A DNA stretch of 64,000 nt from the NCBI GenBank assembly GCA_902729315.2, contig LR746272.1:12325827-12389826 (forward strand). Direction: 5' to 3'. The stretch comes from Spirodela intermedia. Taxonomy: Eukaryota > Streptophyta > Magnoliopsida > Alismatales > Araceae. A model generated the notes under the pieces. It had not been told where the DNA came from, ran no database searches, and saw only the letters and a program-made list of their open reading frames with translations. Shown in pieces: positions 12,977 to 25,790 of the stretch; the first letter of the stretch is position 1, and each line of letters begins with the position of its first letter. Made by a program: the position numbers and the translations under genes.

Positions 12977-13067
<91 letters not shown>
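12977..13067. repeat. Compound (GT)n-(GA)n microsatellite
   Basis: About 50 bases of GT repeat run directly into about 40 bases of GA repeat, inside tandem unit 2. Seen directly. Confidence 0.95.
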
Positions 13068-13070
<3 letters not shown>

Positions 13071-14316
13071 TTTCATTCATGACGGGGGCTCCTCCTTTAG
13101 GTTTAAGTAGGTTTAACCCTAAAGGAGGTACTTACAGGATTAGCCCTTAAATCAGTATAGTTCTTGGATGGGCTGAGATGAGCCGCTAAATGGGTCAACC
13201 TTCTCAACATATTTTCGTATCTTCAAGACTGATATGCAAAGAAAGTGAGCTTTTACAGAAAGAGGCTTTTGATCATATGCTTGTGTAATCGGACTACTAA
13301 CAAGTTGTTGAAGGTAATAATAACATGGAAAATTTTCCATCAAGCTGCCGCTCAGATTGGACAGATTAGCTCAAAATTTCGCACACAAGATGTTCGATTG
13401 CCCATAAAGATTCTTTCATTTTTCATATTTTATTGACAAAGCGAAGAGAGCTCTCTTGTTACAGAGGACGACTACGTTCCGACATACCATTCGAGGGCGA
13501 ACCGATTCCGTGCACGTTCCCACTCACCATGCACCATTTCAACGACCATCCTCCCTCACCAAGCGTGTCCCTCCCCCTATTTCAATATTTTTAACTAATC
13601 GTGAGTGAGAAAATAACATTTATTTTATATTAATAATAGTCGGATGACCGCATTTAAAGCAACAGCTCATCCTAGGACTCGGACATGCCCCACTCGCCGT
13701 TCTAGCCCCCTCAAGCCCGGGGTCCGACTCGGCGCCGTGAAGACGGCTCACGCTGAAACTTAAGCCCAAGGTCACATACGGACGGGCCCAACCCGCGGGC
13801 TCTCCTGAGCCGGCCCACACGGGACGACGACGGGGATGGCCGCAAGGGCAGTTGCAAAATTAGTAACATCAAGGAGCTTCTCAGCCTAAAGTTACGCCTG
13901 GTAGGAGGAGCCGCTGGACTAGGAAGTTTATTGATCAGGCCGCCGATGGCCAAGAGATCCACGGGGGACATGGAAAAAGTCACCATTCGATCTCATTTTC
14001 TCCCCTGGAGGGAAAGAAATCTGAGTTTGTTCTTCGAGCTGCATGTCCCACGTGCGAAGCGTGCCCGTGGCTGCCAACGGAGGGGACCCCAGTACGTGCC
14101 GAACGGCGACTGAATTAGATACGAGTGTTAGTTGAATTTAGAAATCAGCTGATAATAGTTAGAGAGAGAGAGAGAGATGGCGACTCAGTCGGAGAGGACA
14201 TTGTTACCTGAACTAATAAATGAGGTCTTAATGATGAGAGAGTACTTGGTGCAAATATTATCCACCTCGAACTGGAAATCCCAGTTTCTTCACTAAGAAT
14301 CAGGCCGTTGATTGAG

Positions 14317-14466
14317 ATGAGGATAAGTATGAGTTTGAGGAAACTAGGATTAGGTTGCCGAGATATTCTCTTGTCCACGGCTTGCTTCCTCTTCCTCCTC
14401 TTCCTCCACCATGAGAGGTGGAGTAGTAGACTCTCCATAAACTGACCTCTATTGGTATGCTTTCCA
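14317..14466 (+). pseudogene. CYP96 5' stub (unit 2 copy)
   Basis: It aligns base for base with the first 150 bases of copy A. The start ATG at 14317 is retained, then MRISMSLRKLGLGCRDILLS, the hydrophobic anchor and a stop at about 14443. Homology ends near 14466, where copia-derived sequence begins. The 5' flank (the CCACCTCGAACTGGAAATCC segment) also matches copy A, so this is the start of a former full gene. Confidence 0.85.
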
Positions 14467-14469
14467 AAC

Positions 14470-15325
14470 CTCTTCTGCGGTGTATGCCTTTGTCAGAGTA
14501 AAATGTGTAATATAGACTTGCGGAAGCTGTAAAGTAAGGAAACAAGAAACAAACATCTCACGATCAAGATGACACATAAATTTTATGTGGTTCAGAGATT
14601 AGCCTCTTATATTCATGAGCGATGATAAAAAACTCCATTAGATATGAAAGAGGTACATAAGAATACTTTCAAAAAACATAAGAGATATAATATCTGATCT
14701 TGGCCCTCAAACAAACTCACCAATCACTTATCAACTTAATCAAACTCTCTCTATATGGATAATAGTTGTGAAATAAAAGATACCAGAGAATGTATTGAAG
14801 AATGAAATTAGAAAAGGGCCCCTCTATGTATAGCCACCATATGACACTTCGAGAAGTGTACATAACAAGCACATTGGAAATGGTGCCAACAGTTTCTTGT
14901 CTTCCTCTCAAACCATATCTGTTCTTTGTGACTTTGTCTGCTCATAGAGGCTGCTGGGTCTATGAGAATCAGTCACTAGATAAATTGGTTCTCCTGTGGA
15001 CACGACCTTCTCTTTCCGCATTAAATGTAAATCGTCTGTTTTTTCTACTATACAACAGTCATATGAGCTAAAGACTTGGGCCACAAGCTCAATAACCTCC
15101 CCCTTCAACTCATAAGAGAGATTGTCACGTGTTCCTCAAAGAGCATCTATGTCAATCAGTTGTCGGTAAACCTATTGTTTCTCTTTAGGCAAAGTCTTAG
15201 TCAACATGTCTACTTTGTAATTACTTCTTCTTAATTACATTTCTGAACCAATAGTAACACATTGATATGCTTCAACTTTGAGTGAAATGTTGGGTTCTTT
15301 TATAGATAAATGATACTTCAACATA
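14470..15325 (-). mobile_element. Ty1/copia 3' end remnant (end of pol, polypurine tract, LTR)
   Basis: On the minus strand, 15175-15260 holds the end of a copia RNase H region with a ...DMLTK-like motif in a damaged frame. A purine tract (about 15096-15108) follows, then LTR-like AT-rich sequence down to about 14470. It sits exactly between the broken P450 of unit 2 and the start of unit 3. Outer ends and target duplications are not resolved. Confidence 0.6.
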
Positions 15326-16124
15326 AGTCAATCAATAAATTTCATGTTTTGAAGACTGATATCTAACAAAAATGTGCCTTTGCTAACGATTTGCTGAAGG
15401 TAATTATAGCGTGGAGAAATTTCCATCAAGTAGCCACTCAAATAGTACAAATTACCTCAAAAAATGGACACAACATGTTTGATTTCCCACAAAAATTATT
15501 CCATTATCCATATTTTATTTTTAAAAGGGGTTGGAGACAATGCTGCAAATTATATGCCCCACTCAATATGAATCATGAGAATGAAGAGAAAAACATTGGT
15601 AAATTGCCAATTTACTTCTTATTCTTATATCTTCATGGAAAAAGTATCGAATAAGTAATTGGGGAGAAGGACATATTAAAAGTAGCGACAACCTGACAGA
15701 GGAACTGCTTCCAGCGGCCGAAGAGAACATTATCTTCGATCAGCAAGTTTGTTTCAGAAATTGACAATGATGGTGGTGTCTTTGCATGTTGACGGACACA
15801 AGATGGCCGTGTGGGCAGTTGCAAAATTAGTAACATCTTGGGGCTTCTTAGGCAAAAATTAACGCCTAGTAGGAGCTGCTGGACTGGGAAATTCATTGAT
15901 CAGGCCATGGACGGCCAAGAAATTTACGTGGGACGCGGAAAAAATTGCCCTTCGATCTCATTTTCTATCCTAGAGGTGGAGAATTCATTGTTTGTTCTTC
16001 AAGATGCATGTCCCACGTGGACAACGTGCCCGTTGTTGCCATCGGAGTGGACCGCAGCACGTGCGGAACGACAACTGGAGTGGGGAGGTTACTTCAAGCT
16101 GAATTTAGAAATGAGCTCTCAATA

Positions 16125-16128
<4 letters not shown>

Positions 16129-16186
<58 letters not shown>

Positions 16187-16187
16187 G
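16129..16187. repeat. GA microsatellite before CYP96 copy B
   Basis: About 59 bases of GA repeat, the expanded counterpart of the short GA run at 10998-11020 before copy A. Both are followed by GTACCTGGTGT. Confidence 0.95.
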
Positions 16188-16197
16188 TACCTGGTGT

Positions 16198-17458
16198 TTC
16201 CACGACTGGACCACCGAGGTCCTCAGGGAATCTGGTTGCACCTTCTTCTTCAAGGGGCCGTGGTGCTCCGGCATGGACATCCTCGGCACCTCCGATCCGG
16301 CAAATATCAGATACATCTTCAACGCCAACTTCGCCAACTATCCCAAGGGTGGCCAGTTCCTAGAGATCTTCGACATCCTCGGCGATGGGATCTTCAACGC
16401 TGACTCCGACTCCTGGAAGACTCAACGGAAGGTGGCCAACTCTCGCATGCCCAGGTTCTGGCGTTTCGTCGCGAGGGTGAGCAGAGAGAAGGTAGAGAAA
16501 GTTCTCATCCCTCTCCTCGCTCGTGCCGCCGAGCACGCCGCCGTGGTGGATTTGCAGGACGTGTTCCTCCGGTTCACCTTCGACACCACCTGCAACTTGG
16601 TCTTCGGGGTTGACCCTGGTTGCCTGTCTCCTGACCTCCCTTCCGTGCCCTTCGCCAATGCTCTGGACGACGCTGAGGAGGTCCTGTTCTTCCGTCAGGC
16701 TGTGCCCATGGGGTGGTGGAAACTCCTGCGGTGGCTACAGGTGGGGGAAGAGAAGAAGATGGTGCTGGCGTCGGAAACCATCTGCAATTTCATAACCGGC
16801 AGGATCTCAGAGAGGATGGACGAGGTGGCGAAGGTCAGGCAAGATAAGGGTACGGAGGAGGAACAGGCTCCACGGACTTGCTAACTTCGTACTTACGCGT
16901 TCAACCCGATGGCGATGATTACACCGTCCGTTCCAAGAAGTTCCTATGAGACTCGAAGTTCAACTTGATGCTGGCCGGAAGAGACACCTGTCGACCCGCC
17001 AAGTCGACCCGGTCGTCTTTGGAGCCGACGATCTCAGCTCAGCGATTTACTTGGAGGCAGCCCTGTTCGAGAGCCTGAGACTGTTTCCTCCCGTCCCCTT
17101 CGAACACAACGGCGCCGCGCGGCCGGACGTCCTTCCCAGCGGTCACAAGGTCGATCCAAAGGCGAAGATAGTCATACCTCTCTACGTTATGGCAAGGGTC
17201 GAAGGCATCTGGGGGAAGGATTGCTGCGACGACTGGAAGCTGAAGCACGAGCCTTTGTACAAGTTCCTCTCCTTCAACTCCGGGCCGAGAATCTGCCTCG
17301 GCAAGGATATGGCCTTCACCCAGCTGAAGGTTGTGGCGGCCAACCTGCTCCACAAATTCCACATTACGGTCGTGAAAGGTCATGTCGAGGTCCCCAGTCT
17401 TTCCATTATCCTCCACATGAAGCATGGGTTGAGGGTAAATGTCGAGAAAAGGGTCTGA
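16198..17458 (+). pseudogene. CYP96-type cytochrome P450 pseudogene, copy B
   Basis: It is collinear with copy A from codon 59 onward. The start codon, membrane anchor and hinge are gone; the leader sequence joins directly to the HDWTTE region. Clean frame runs to about 16866, including WKTQR and the long FTFDTTCNLVFGVDPG block. A net 2-base insertion then shifts the frame into a stop at 16882, and a further in-frame TGA stands at about 16947. About 98 bases covering the I-helix downstream of AGRD are deleted near 16986. A 27-base in-frame deletion near 17230 removes EFKPERWIS. The heme motif FNSGPRICLGKD with its Cys is intact, unlike copy A. The frame ends at a TGA at 17456, the same place as copy A. 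Confidence 0.92.
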
Positions 17459-17599
17459 TTTCGGGCAATCATCGATGTGTTGACGTTGTAGGTGTCGTGG
17501 TAGTCGGCAATTCTGTCAATAATTTGCTATTATAGTGTGTTGCTATCTCGTCGGCATACGGTTCTACTGTGGTGTACGATCCTGTTCCTGATGCGGGAC

Positions 17600-19440
17600 C
17601 AAAGAGAAATATCAGTACCGAATAGAAGGTTGGGATTTAAGATTACTCTTGACTAATTAAGGACGATTACGAGTAGGCTAATCCCGCTGATTTAAAAAAA
17701 TTAAGATCGTAATTACTTGAGAAGAACCACACTTTCAATAATTAAGATCGCAAAGATTTAAAAATAATGATCACTTCACAAAGGAAATTGAAATCAACGT
17801 ACCTTGCCAAAGGAACCTCTAGAGTGATTTTGTTGATTCCAATGGCTTAAGATCCACGACCCTTGTTGAGGAATTTCTATCAGGTGATGCTTCAAGAAAA
17901 TGGGAGGTTTGGGTGGGGTAGTCGAGGACCACGAAGTATTTAAATAATTCAAAAACATATAAGGGAAGAAAGAGAAAAAAAGGTTTAAATGAGAAATAGA
18001 AAGAATAAGAGCATAAAATAATAATGATAATAAATAAAAGGGTGGGGAGAGAAAAGGGGCGGAATGAGAGGGCGTCGACGAGAGAGAGAGAGAGAGGGAG
18101 AGAGAAAGGAATGAGGTACGTGGCGACGGTGGGTGAGAGGGAGAGAAAAGGGGCGGAATGAGAGGCGTCGGCGGGAGAGAGAGGAATGAGGTTACGTGGC
18201 GACGACAGGTGAGAGGGAGAGAGAGAAGATGAGGGGGTACGTGGCGACGGCGGGAGAGGAAGAAGGAGAGAGAAAATGAGGGGGTACATGGCGACGGCGG
18301 GAGAGAGAAGGAGGGTTTCGGCGGGAGAAAGAGAGAGAGAGAGACACAAAAGGACGGGGACGTGGCCACGTGGGAGAGAGAAGGAAGAGGGTTTCGGGGG
18401 GAGAGAGAGATCAGGGGGCGGCAACGGGGTGGATGGCAAGGAGCTGGAGTGGCGGTGACAGGCGGACGGTGAGGAGGCGGGATGGTGGCGACGGGGCGGA
18501 CGGCGAGGAGGCGGGACGACGGCGACAAAGTGGCTGGTGAGAAGGGGAGTGGTGGCGACGGGCGGACTGCAAGGAGGCGGGACAGTGGCGACGACGGAGC
18601 AGATGACGCGGAGGAGGAACGGCAGCGTCGGGGTGAATGGCGAGGAGGCAGAATGGTGGTGGCGGGGAAGATGGCGAGGACGATGTGAAGAGGAAGAAAT
18701 GGAGGTCCCCTAATCCAAGAGGGCGAGAAGAAGGGGTAGCCCCTAATCCAAGAGGCGATGACAAGAGGTGTGGAACCCCCAGTCCAAGGGGTGAGATGGG
18801 GAAGAAGACGACCCTCTAATCCAAGAAAGTAAGTTAAACTTTGATTAATTCTCTAGATCACTGTCTCAAACACAACAGAGTCTGAGCATTTATAGAAGGG
18901 AAAGGAAGAGCGGTGGTTTTCCACGAAATGGAGAGAGAACGAGAGAGAAGGGGTGACGGAGACACCCTTTCCCAAGAGATGCCATGTGGCGCCTCTTGGT
19001 TGAAAATGACCCCCCTTTTAAGGAGAGGAGGGACGTGAGGATGACATCCTCTTCCCATTCTGCTTCTTTTTCTTGTTGGGCCATTCATTGTGGATAGATC
19101 CTCTTGCTTGCTGGTAGGGACCCACTGATCCTGGATCCAATATTCCATGTTGAATCCAATAGGGGAGGAAAGTGCCGGTTGACTTGGAGATGAACTCGTC
19201 GAGGTGGAAGAACCCTGATTCTGGCACTTCTTCTTGGAAGGGTTGATCTTAAAGGTTGAGGCTCTGATTGACCATTCTCTGCTGACTTGAGTTGATTTTC
19301 ATGATTGGAAGATTCCTCATTAGATCCTGTGATCCCATCATTTCTAGCCGGAGATGCCGCCCCTGGCTCATTAAGATGGTCTGAAATTGGATCTCTTCTT
19401 CTGGCTGTCGTCTGTCTACTGTCCTTTTCCCCACAATGAA
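17600..19440. other. Repeat-rich GC block, likely decayed retroelement
   Basis: 18050-18700 is purine-rich (GAGAG and GGCGACGG blocks) with imperfect repeats; TACGTGGCGACG or close variants recur near 18116, 18194, 18238 and 18286. The minus-strand frames are low-complexity Ser/Pro/Leu. On the minus strand 19085-19444 encodes a polar stretch with RRSARIRVLPPR, faintly like the linker before the copia reverse transcriptase. No intact gene is seen. Confidence 0.4.
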
Positions 19441-19499
19441 CCATAAGTCTAACTAAGCAAAAACAATCATGAGTTAAATTAATTTACTCTACTTGACCA

Positions 19500-19985
19500 T
19501 ATGTTTAAATTGATTTCTATGACTAAGCTAACTTGGGCCATTTAATTCAAAGGCGTCAATGAACATGGTTAATTCACCCCAACTCGGGGCATCATCAATT
19601 CGGCCTAAAAGGCTGTCTCTCTGCCAATTCCCCCACCCTCTCATCGCCGGGTCTCCACCAGGCAAGTATCCATGCTGGGCACTCCGCTGTCAAGACCGGG
19701 CCGAATTCGGGCCCGGACCCAGCCCCCCCTGTGGGGTACACGTTTAAGTATGGCCTTGAGAGCAATAATACGCCACGTGCAGCTCATATGCATGATCCCG
19801 TCCAAGAGGAAAGCTTATTTCCTCGTGATGGCGACAAGCCACGCATGGCTGTCGCTGCAGTTCAAGATTCTTGACTGAAAGTGAGACACGATCGGAGCTC
19901 GCCGCTTCGTCGAGGACCCGTCTGGGCAAATGATATTTGGTGCTCAATTTCCTAAGGGAAGTCGAAAATAAAATATATCCGGTCC
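19500..19985 (+). repeat. Left arm of a distant inverted repeat
   Basis: It matches 40485-40940 read on the minus strand. Shared blocks include CATTTAATTCAAAGGC, CTCTCATCGCCGGG, the GGGCCCGGACCCAGCCC block, TCGCTGCAGTTCAAGATTCT and GCTTCGTCGAGGACCC. The function is unknown. Both arms contain a short frame beginning MLG(T/I)PLSRPGRIRARTQP. Confidence 0.85.
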
Positions 19986-22440
19986 AGACTGGTCACTCCT
20001 AGTTCCTACTATCTTTGCATTTGTAGACCTACAAAAGACTGATTTTATTAGCTTGACATTTATAGATCCATGACTCCAAGTCAGTATAAATGCACCCAAA
20101 ACTCGTTGGCCCTAAAAGATTATACGATATCAAGATGAGGGGGGGTTGAATTGATCACTTTTTATTTTTTGTTTTTTTTCACCCACGATTGCAATCATAA
20201 GTGATTATCATCAACATATTCACACCAAACATTTGTAACAATTTAATCCTCCTGACCTACATCTATTATCAAATTACTCTACCCTCAAGTTCTAGTCAAC
20301 TTTTTAATGAGGATACTCTAAACTACAAGCTCAAGAACTTACCAGATTTCACAGCTCCATTTGACTTGACATTTTTAGGTCTCATAAATTTTAGAGCTAT
20401 TTGTAGCCAAACTTAGGAACTCTTTGTTGATGTCCTTGATTTTGATAATTACAAGCCAATTTTTTTGATTCAGTATACAATTATTGAATATTTATGATTA
20501 TTTATATACATCTTGAATATGTCTTAAATATTCATATTCAATAGTCCTTATATGAGATATATTTATTGTTATATTATCTTATCAATAATGATCAAATGCA
20601 AGATATGAAAATTAAGATTGAATAATTTTTCACATTATGAATATTTGATCAATAAATAATATTAGTTGAAGAATCATCCACAAATGGAACAACAAATATA
20701 TTGTTAAATGAGTATAACTGAATGATGAAAATTATGTCACCCTTGTTTTTATCTATTTAACCACATTACATAGTATTTAGTATTTCAAAATGATGATGTA
20801 ATTTTTTAAAAAAAATTTCATACGGATTAAATCATCAAGTAGTGAAAAAATGAAAAAAAATTCAAGTTTTGAATAAAGCACCTCAATGATGACACATCAC
20901 CTACTTATGTGGAAACAAAGGTTATAATAAACTTCATAATTTAGATCCGTTCTGAACATTTAGCTGTTCTATGTCAAGTTAGGAAACTCTATTCAAATTT
21001 GAATGATAAAATACAAGGAGATAAGGATATTTGAAGATTAAAGGTTCAAAGGCTGTTACCATGTGTTCTAGAAATCAGTAACCTTTGAATGCAGTTATTG
21101 ATTATTGAAAATTTTGGTAAAATTATAAAAATATTAAAAGATGAACTTTAACTTATGGGAGAAGACTTCTACATCAAAAACTAGTTGAACACTTGAATAT
21201 TCAAAGAAGAACATCAAACTCTTCTAGCTGTACACACCAACAACATGCAAGAAAGCTACATCCTATTCTCCAACTAATTTAAGTAAAACAATCCATACCA
21301 TTATCATGGCTCCTCTTACTTGTATAAAGCTCTAAGGTAATTAGTGGTAAGGGAAGAAATACATTGGTAAAAAGTATGAGGTGCTAATAACCATATTTGT
21401 TGTATAAAGAGTTGAGTATCTGAGGAGATGAACTTGAGATGTTTGGGTGGCTACGTCCATGAATGTTAGCATGCAATTATTGAGGAAATTAGTAAGTAAT
21501 AGAGATAAGTTTCATTTGAGACTAGAAGTAATTGGATGAACCATGAACCAATATAAAAATCTTTGTGTTCTAGGTGAGAGAGAGTTGAAAGGTCTCATTG
21601 AACTACATATGTGTCAACACATTTAATGTTAAATACACATAGGTCTTAGCATAAATTAAAAAAAATATTAAAAACCCTAATTAACCCTCTTCTTGGTGTT
21701 TCAGTTAGTCCTATTATTTCAACACTACTCACTTTTCTCTTCTATATTTTAAAACTTTAAGTGGCCAATCATATAAGTTTTTTTTTTGGAATAGAGCTTA
21801 TATGATTTGGAATAGAGAATGGGGGGTTGAGAATATCTCTTTTATTTTTTTAATATATTTCTTTTTTTTATTAGTATATTTATTACTTTATTTTATTTCC
21901 TTAAGCAGAGCTCTTGATTAGTGAGCTTATGAGTTGAAGAGATGAGATAATCAAATGGAAGAGACATACTTTTGTAATGATTAGGCTTTGCATAAACCTA
22001 TGTCTTCTTCCTTGTGTTCCTCTAGCCAAAACTTAAGATTACAACTTCTAGGATTGCTCACTCATTTCATGTTTCAATGAAAGCTTGCTAGATATCATGG
22101 TTATATCAACCATTCTTACACAAATGAGGACACCACATGGGCTCCTCACAAAACAAAAAATCAAGCACATCATGTGTTCTTCACAAAGGAGTCAAGCACA
22201 CCATGTGCTCTTCACATAGTAGGAAATTTAATACACAAAATCAAGCCTTATGAAGAAGGAAATACCATCACTACTACGGAATTTCAGCTCGTACAATGAC
22301 ACGAACATTGTTAGCTTGTTGAAGCTTGAGTAGATGATGATTAGTTCATGAGATGTTTTTGGCTGGGAGATTGATGAGGAAGAGGAAAAAATTACCTGTT
22401 GCTTTTGCTTGCTTTTTCTCTTCTCAATTCTTCTATTTTT
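19985..22440. other. AT-rich stretch, nothing recognised
   Basis: Strongly AT-rich with only short random frames. It probably consists of decayed repeats; no domain, RNA gene or clear repeat boundary was seen. Confidence 0.5.
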
Positions 22441-22872
22441 CTCCAAGCTTTGATTGGGGGAGACAACTAGTTTGTGAGGTAAGTTGTGTTAGACTTTGGG
22501 CCTTAATAGTTAGTTGAAATGTTGGCCCCAAGGCACTTTGAGCTTTGCCAATTTAGTGCTTGTCAAACTACCTTTGTTTGGTGTAAATGTTGGGTTGAAC
22601 CCATTAAATAATAGACCAGGCCTTTAGGGCTTATTGGACATGTTATTTGACCAAGTCTATGGGCTTAATTTGGTTGTCTTATCAGGCCATACTTAATAGT
22701 AGATGAGCTGATCTTGCAAACATAATACAGAAAATGCATCCATGTGTTAGAAAAATGAAGTAAATTACAAGCTTTGATATTTTTCACTCTTACTTGAAGG
22801 CCTTAACGACAATTTTCACTAACTTAGTCTCCCATTTGAGATAAAAAAATGATTAATTTATTAACCCCAACA
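22440..22872 (-). mobile_element. Probable copia 3' LTR (minus orientation)
   Basis: On the minus strand a purine tract (GAAGTGGGAAG) is followed at 22872 by TGTTGGGG, a typical copia polypurine tract and LTR start. The far end near 22440 is a guess. Confidence 0.4.
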
Positions 22873-23869
22873 CTTCCCACTTCTTTCTTCTTAAATATCT
22901 AGTTCTAAGGAAATTTTGGTTCTCACAATTTGATGTAAATATGGGGAAAGGAGATTACTGGCTAATGAATAATTTATTTGCAAACTAAATCACAATTATT
23001 GTGGCGTGCTGGATAAAAGTCTTCGTTGTATTCAAGTTCTACTTTCTTATGTTCTTCTTCTTCTTGTTCATATCTTTACCTCAGACTTGATCAGATGAAG
23101 ATGATGTGATTGGATGGAAAGGCATGGTAGAATAGTAGGTCCTGCTTTTTCTTTCCCTCTTCCTTTGTAGTTCTCTTATTTCTCTACTCTTTGATTTTTT
23201 TTCTCATGATTAGTGGTCAGTGGAGTGAGTCGAGTTCTTCTTTTTTATTTCTCTCTTGTTGCTTCTTCTTTTCATTTGTACATTAAGGATCATTTTGTCT
23301 ATACACAACAATTATTCGACGAAACATTCACCATTAATCTAGTAAACTACTTGTAACTGAAGACACAATCCAATAGTTAGATCAAATACTTAAACTATTA
23401 TAAATAAGATTGTACAATGCATATGACTAACAATTGATCAAGAGTCAATTCATTCTTCTTTCTGAAGCTTCTCTCTACCTCCTTCTTGAAGAGAAAGAGG
23501 AAGAAATAAGTGGAGAGAGAAGAACATAACCTTAAAATTAGGGTATCACTCATCATCTTTATATGAGTTAGTACATCTCCTTTTATAGGAGTTAAGTTCA
23601 TAAATGAGGAAAGAACAAGAAGTCCAGATGATATAGATCAAACACATGAGCCGGCATGAACAGTTATAATAAGCATAATTGTCACATAGTGGGCTGGGCC
23701 ATGAATTAATAATGGGCTAGCTTGATGTTCAATGGAGGCATTGTAGTTAATAACAATGAGAGGCATTTGTACCCAAGATGGAAAGCATTGTAGTTAATGA
23801 ATAAGTACCTTTTAGATCTTGAGTTTAGTTTGTTGTCAACATAGTTGTGAAGATAAGGATAACATAAAC

Positions 23870-25790
23870 ATCCAAAATTTTGCAAGAAATGATAGTCAGG
23901 CTATTGATTAAAAATCAGACAATAGGGAGATTTATAATCTAACAAAAGTGTCGGCATCTTGTTATTCAGGTAAACAACTATGCAAACTAATTTATCTTAG
24001 AACACATATGGAAGGTATAAATGTTTGAGTAGAGATAGAGCAATCTCAATTAGATGTATGTGCTTTCTTTCAGTTATACTATTTTGAACTGGGGTGTGTG
24101 GACAGAATGCTTTATGATTTATTCCTTGTTGCTTCAAATATTTGCTCAAGGATTAATATTCTCCTCCCCAATATGATTGAAAATGATGAATTTTCAGATT
24201 AAATTTTTATTTCACTCGAGTTTAAAAATCCACAAAGGTTTGTAAAACCTCACTTTTGACTTTGAGGGGATAAAGCCACGTATACTTTGATAAGTCATCC
24301 ACAAATAGAACATAATAGCAATGATCGAGGTGTGATGTTGTAGGTGAAGGTCCCCATAAGTTAGGATGGATAAATTTAAGAGGTTTACTCAATTAATTTG
24401 AGGACTTGGAGAATGACAATCTATGAGATTTAGAAGAGAGACATGCCACACACTGAATTTTTATTGAATGTCAAAGTAAGAAGTCTATGAGTAGTAATTA
24501 TATGACAAATGTTTTTAAAATTGAGGTGGCCAAGCTTCTAATGTCACATGTCGAAGGCTGGCCACCTTTTGTTTGAGATAAGCCTTTATATTATCGATTG
24601 AGAAGATAGAGTCTCTCTTTAATTATTCCCTTGACGAGTGGAGTCCTAGTTGCCTCATCCTTTATGATGTAGTGATTAGTATGAAACTCAAGTTAAACAT
24701 TATTGTCATTAGTGAGGTCATAAATAGATAGTAATTTTTTTTGAAATTTTGAAACATGTAGGATGTTAACAAGCTTCAAAGGATATGAACTTGATAACAA
24801 AGATGCAGAATTAGTAGAGTCAATGGACATACCTGATCGATTTCCGACTTGTAGTTGTTCAGTTCCATGATAGAGTTTTGAATCCACTAGTGTTTGCGGA
24901 TCATGAATAACATGATGAGTAGCTTTGCTATTCGAATACCATGTTTAGTTTTTTGGTGAAATTGGATGAGGATGCATGCTCATATTATGGGCTTGTGGAG
25001 CTGGTTGTGGGGATCTAGAAGAATTTTGCCATCCAAAAAAATGCTTGTCAAGCTATTTGTGACAATCTTAAGCTCGGTGACCAAATTGTCCACAAATTTA
25101 GCACCATGGTGTGTATTTGCCTCTAATATGCCTTTTTCCTCTCTTATTTCATCCTCTAGATATTCCTCAACCATGATCTAGTGCATTAAATTGACTTTGA
25201 TTCATTGTGGAAGGAAATTCTGAAGCTACGATGTTTTTGGGAGGATTTGAGAAGGTGACCAGCTCATCATGTGAATTGATTTGAGTGACGACATCCTCAA
25301 ACCAGAGATTACGCAGATTGGACGTAATGTTAGCATTGGATGCTGCATAAGATGGTCTAAGACCTCTGAGTAAATAATAAATAGACAGTTTCTTAAACTG
25401 GATGTTTGGTAGCTGCCGATTCATTGCATGTGCGCCTAATTTCCTAGTTCAGCAATTGACTTGGTACCTTTCAAGGTATTGTGGAGGCAATTATGCAAGT
25501 ACATAATGCGTGACAGATTAGTAGAAGAGCAATTCTTGGAAAGCACCTCCCACGCTTCTTTTGTTGTGTTCTTCTTGATGACATAGGGAAGCTCTCCTTT
25601 TGACATGGTGGCAATTTGCACATGTTGATCCTATTGCCACCATGTTTGATACGTTGGATTCATAGTGATTTTTCCTTGTGAGTTTGATTGTATTGAAATT
25701 GGAGGATCTTGCGTGAAAATATGTGCAAGATCGTAGCAATTTAGTAGAGGAAATAATTGTGTCTTCTAGAGAATTTTTTTTTGGGATGTA
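23870..25790 (-). mobile_element. Ty1/copia gag-pol remnant (gag, protease region, integrase)
   Basis: Minus strand, many stops and frameshifts. From 25790 downward come a gag N-terminus (NFNTIKLTRKNHYES), gag core (KGELPYVIKKNTTKEAWEVL), the linker with YHGTEQLQVGNRSG near 24860, then NILHVSKFQKKLLSIYDLT. Integrase follows: LSFSKSS, a LWGPSPTTSH block and YYVLFVDDLSKYTWLYPL (about 24260-24400), then HTPQ near 24095. The order gag, protease, integrase is copia-specific. Reverse transcriptase was not found between 22873 and 23870, so the element is deleted as well as mutated. Confidence 0.85.

Larger units (their letters stand above)
12845..14470 (+). repeat. Tandem unit 2 (truncated)
   Basis: It repeats the order of unit 1: the TAAACATCCTTG segment at 12906, TTTTCCATCAAG at 13333, the ATTTCAACGACCATCCTCC segment at 13527, the GGCAGTTGCAAAAT segment at 13845, then only the 5' end of the P450. 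It is shorter than unit 1 because the middle is deleted (an abrupt join near 13437-13500), and it holds a GT/GA microsatellite. Confidence 0.8.
15328..17600 (+). repeat. Tandem unit 3 (with CYP96 pseudogene B)
   Basis: It matches unit 1 from the ATTTTCAAGGCTGATATG-like segment through GCGACAACCTGACAGA (15685), GGCAGTTGCAAAAT (15818) and the GA tract into the P450, and on into the 3' flank after the stop. The middle part matching the inhibitor-2 leader candidate is missing (a jump near 15780). Confidence 0.8.

Noticed and set aside
17794-18528. 244-residue Ser/Pro/Leu-rich minus-strand frame
   Set aside because: Low-complexity, caused by the purine-rich repeat block; only its last part looks like ordinary sequence, probably from a retroelement.
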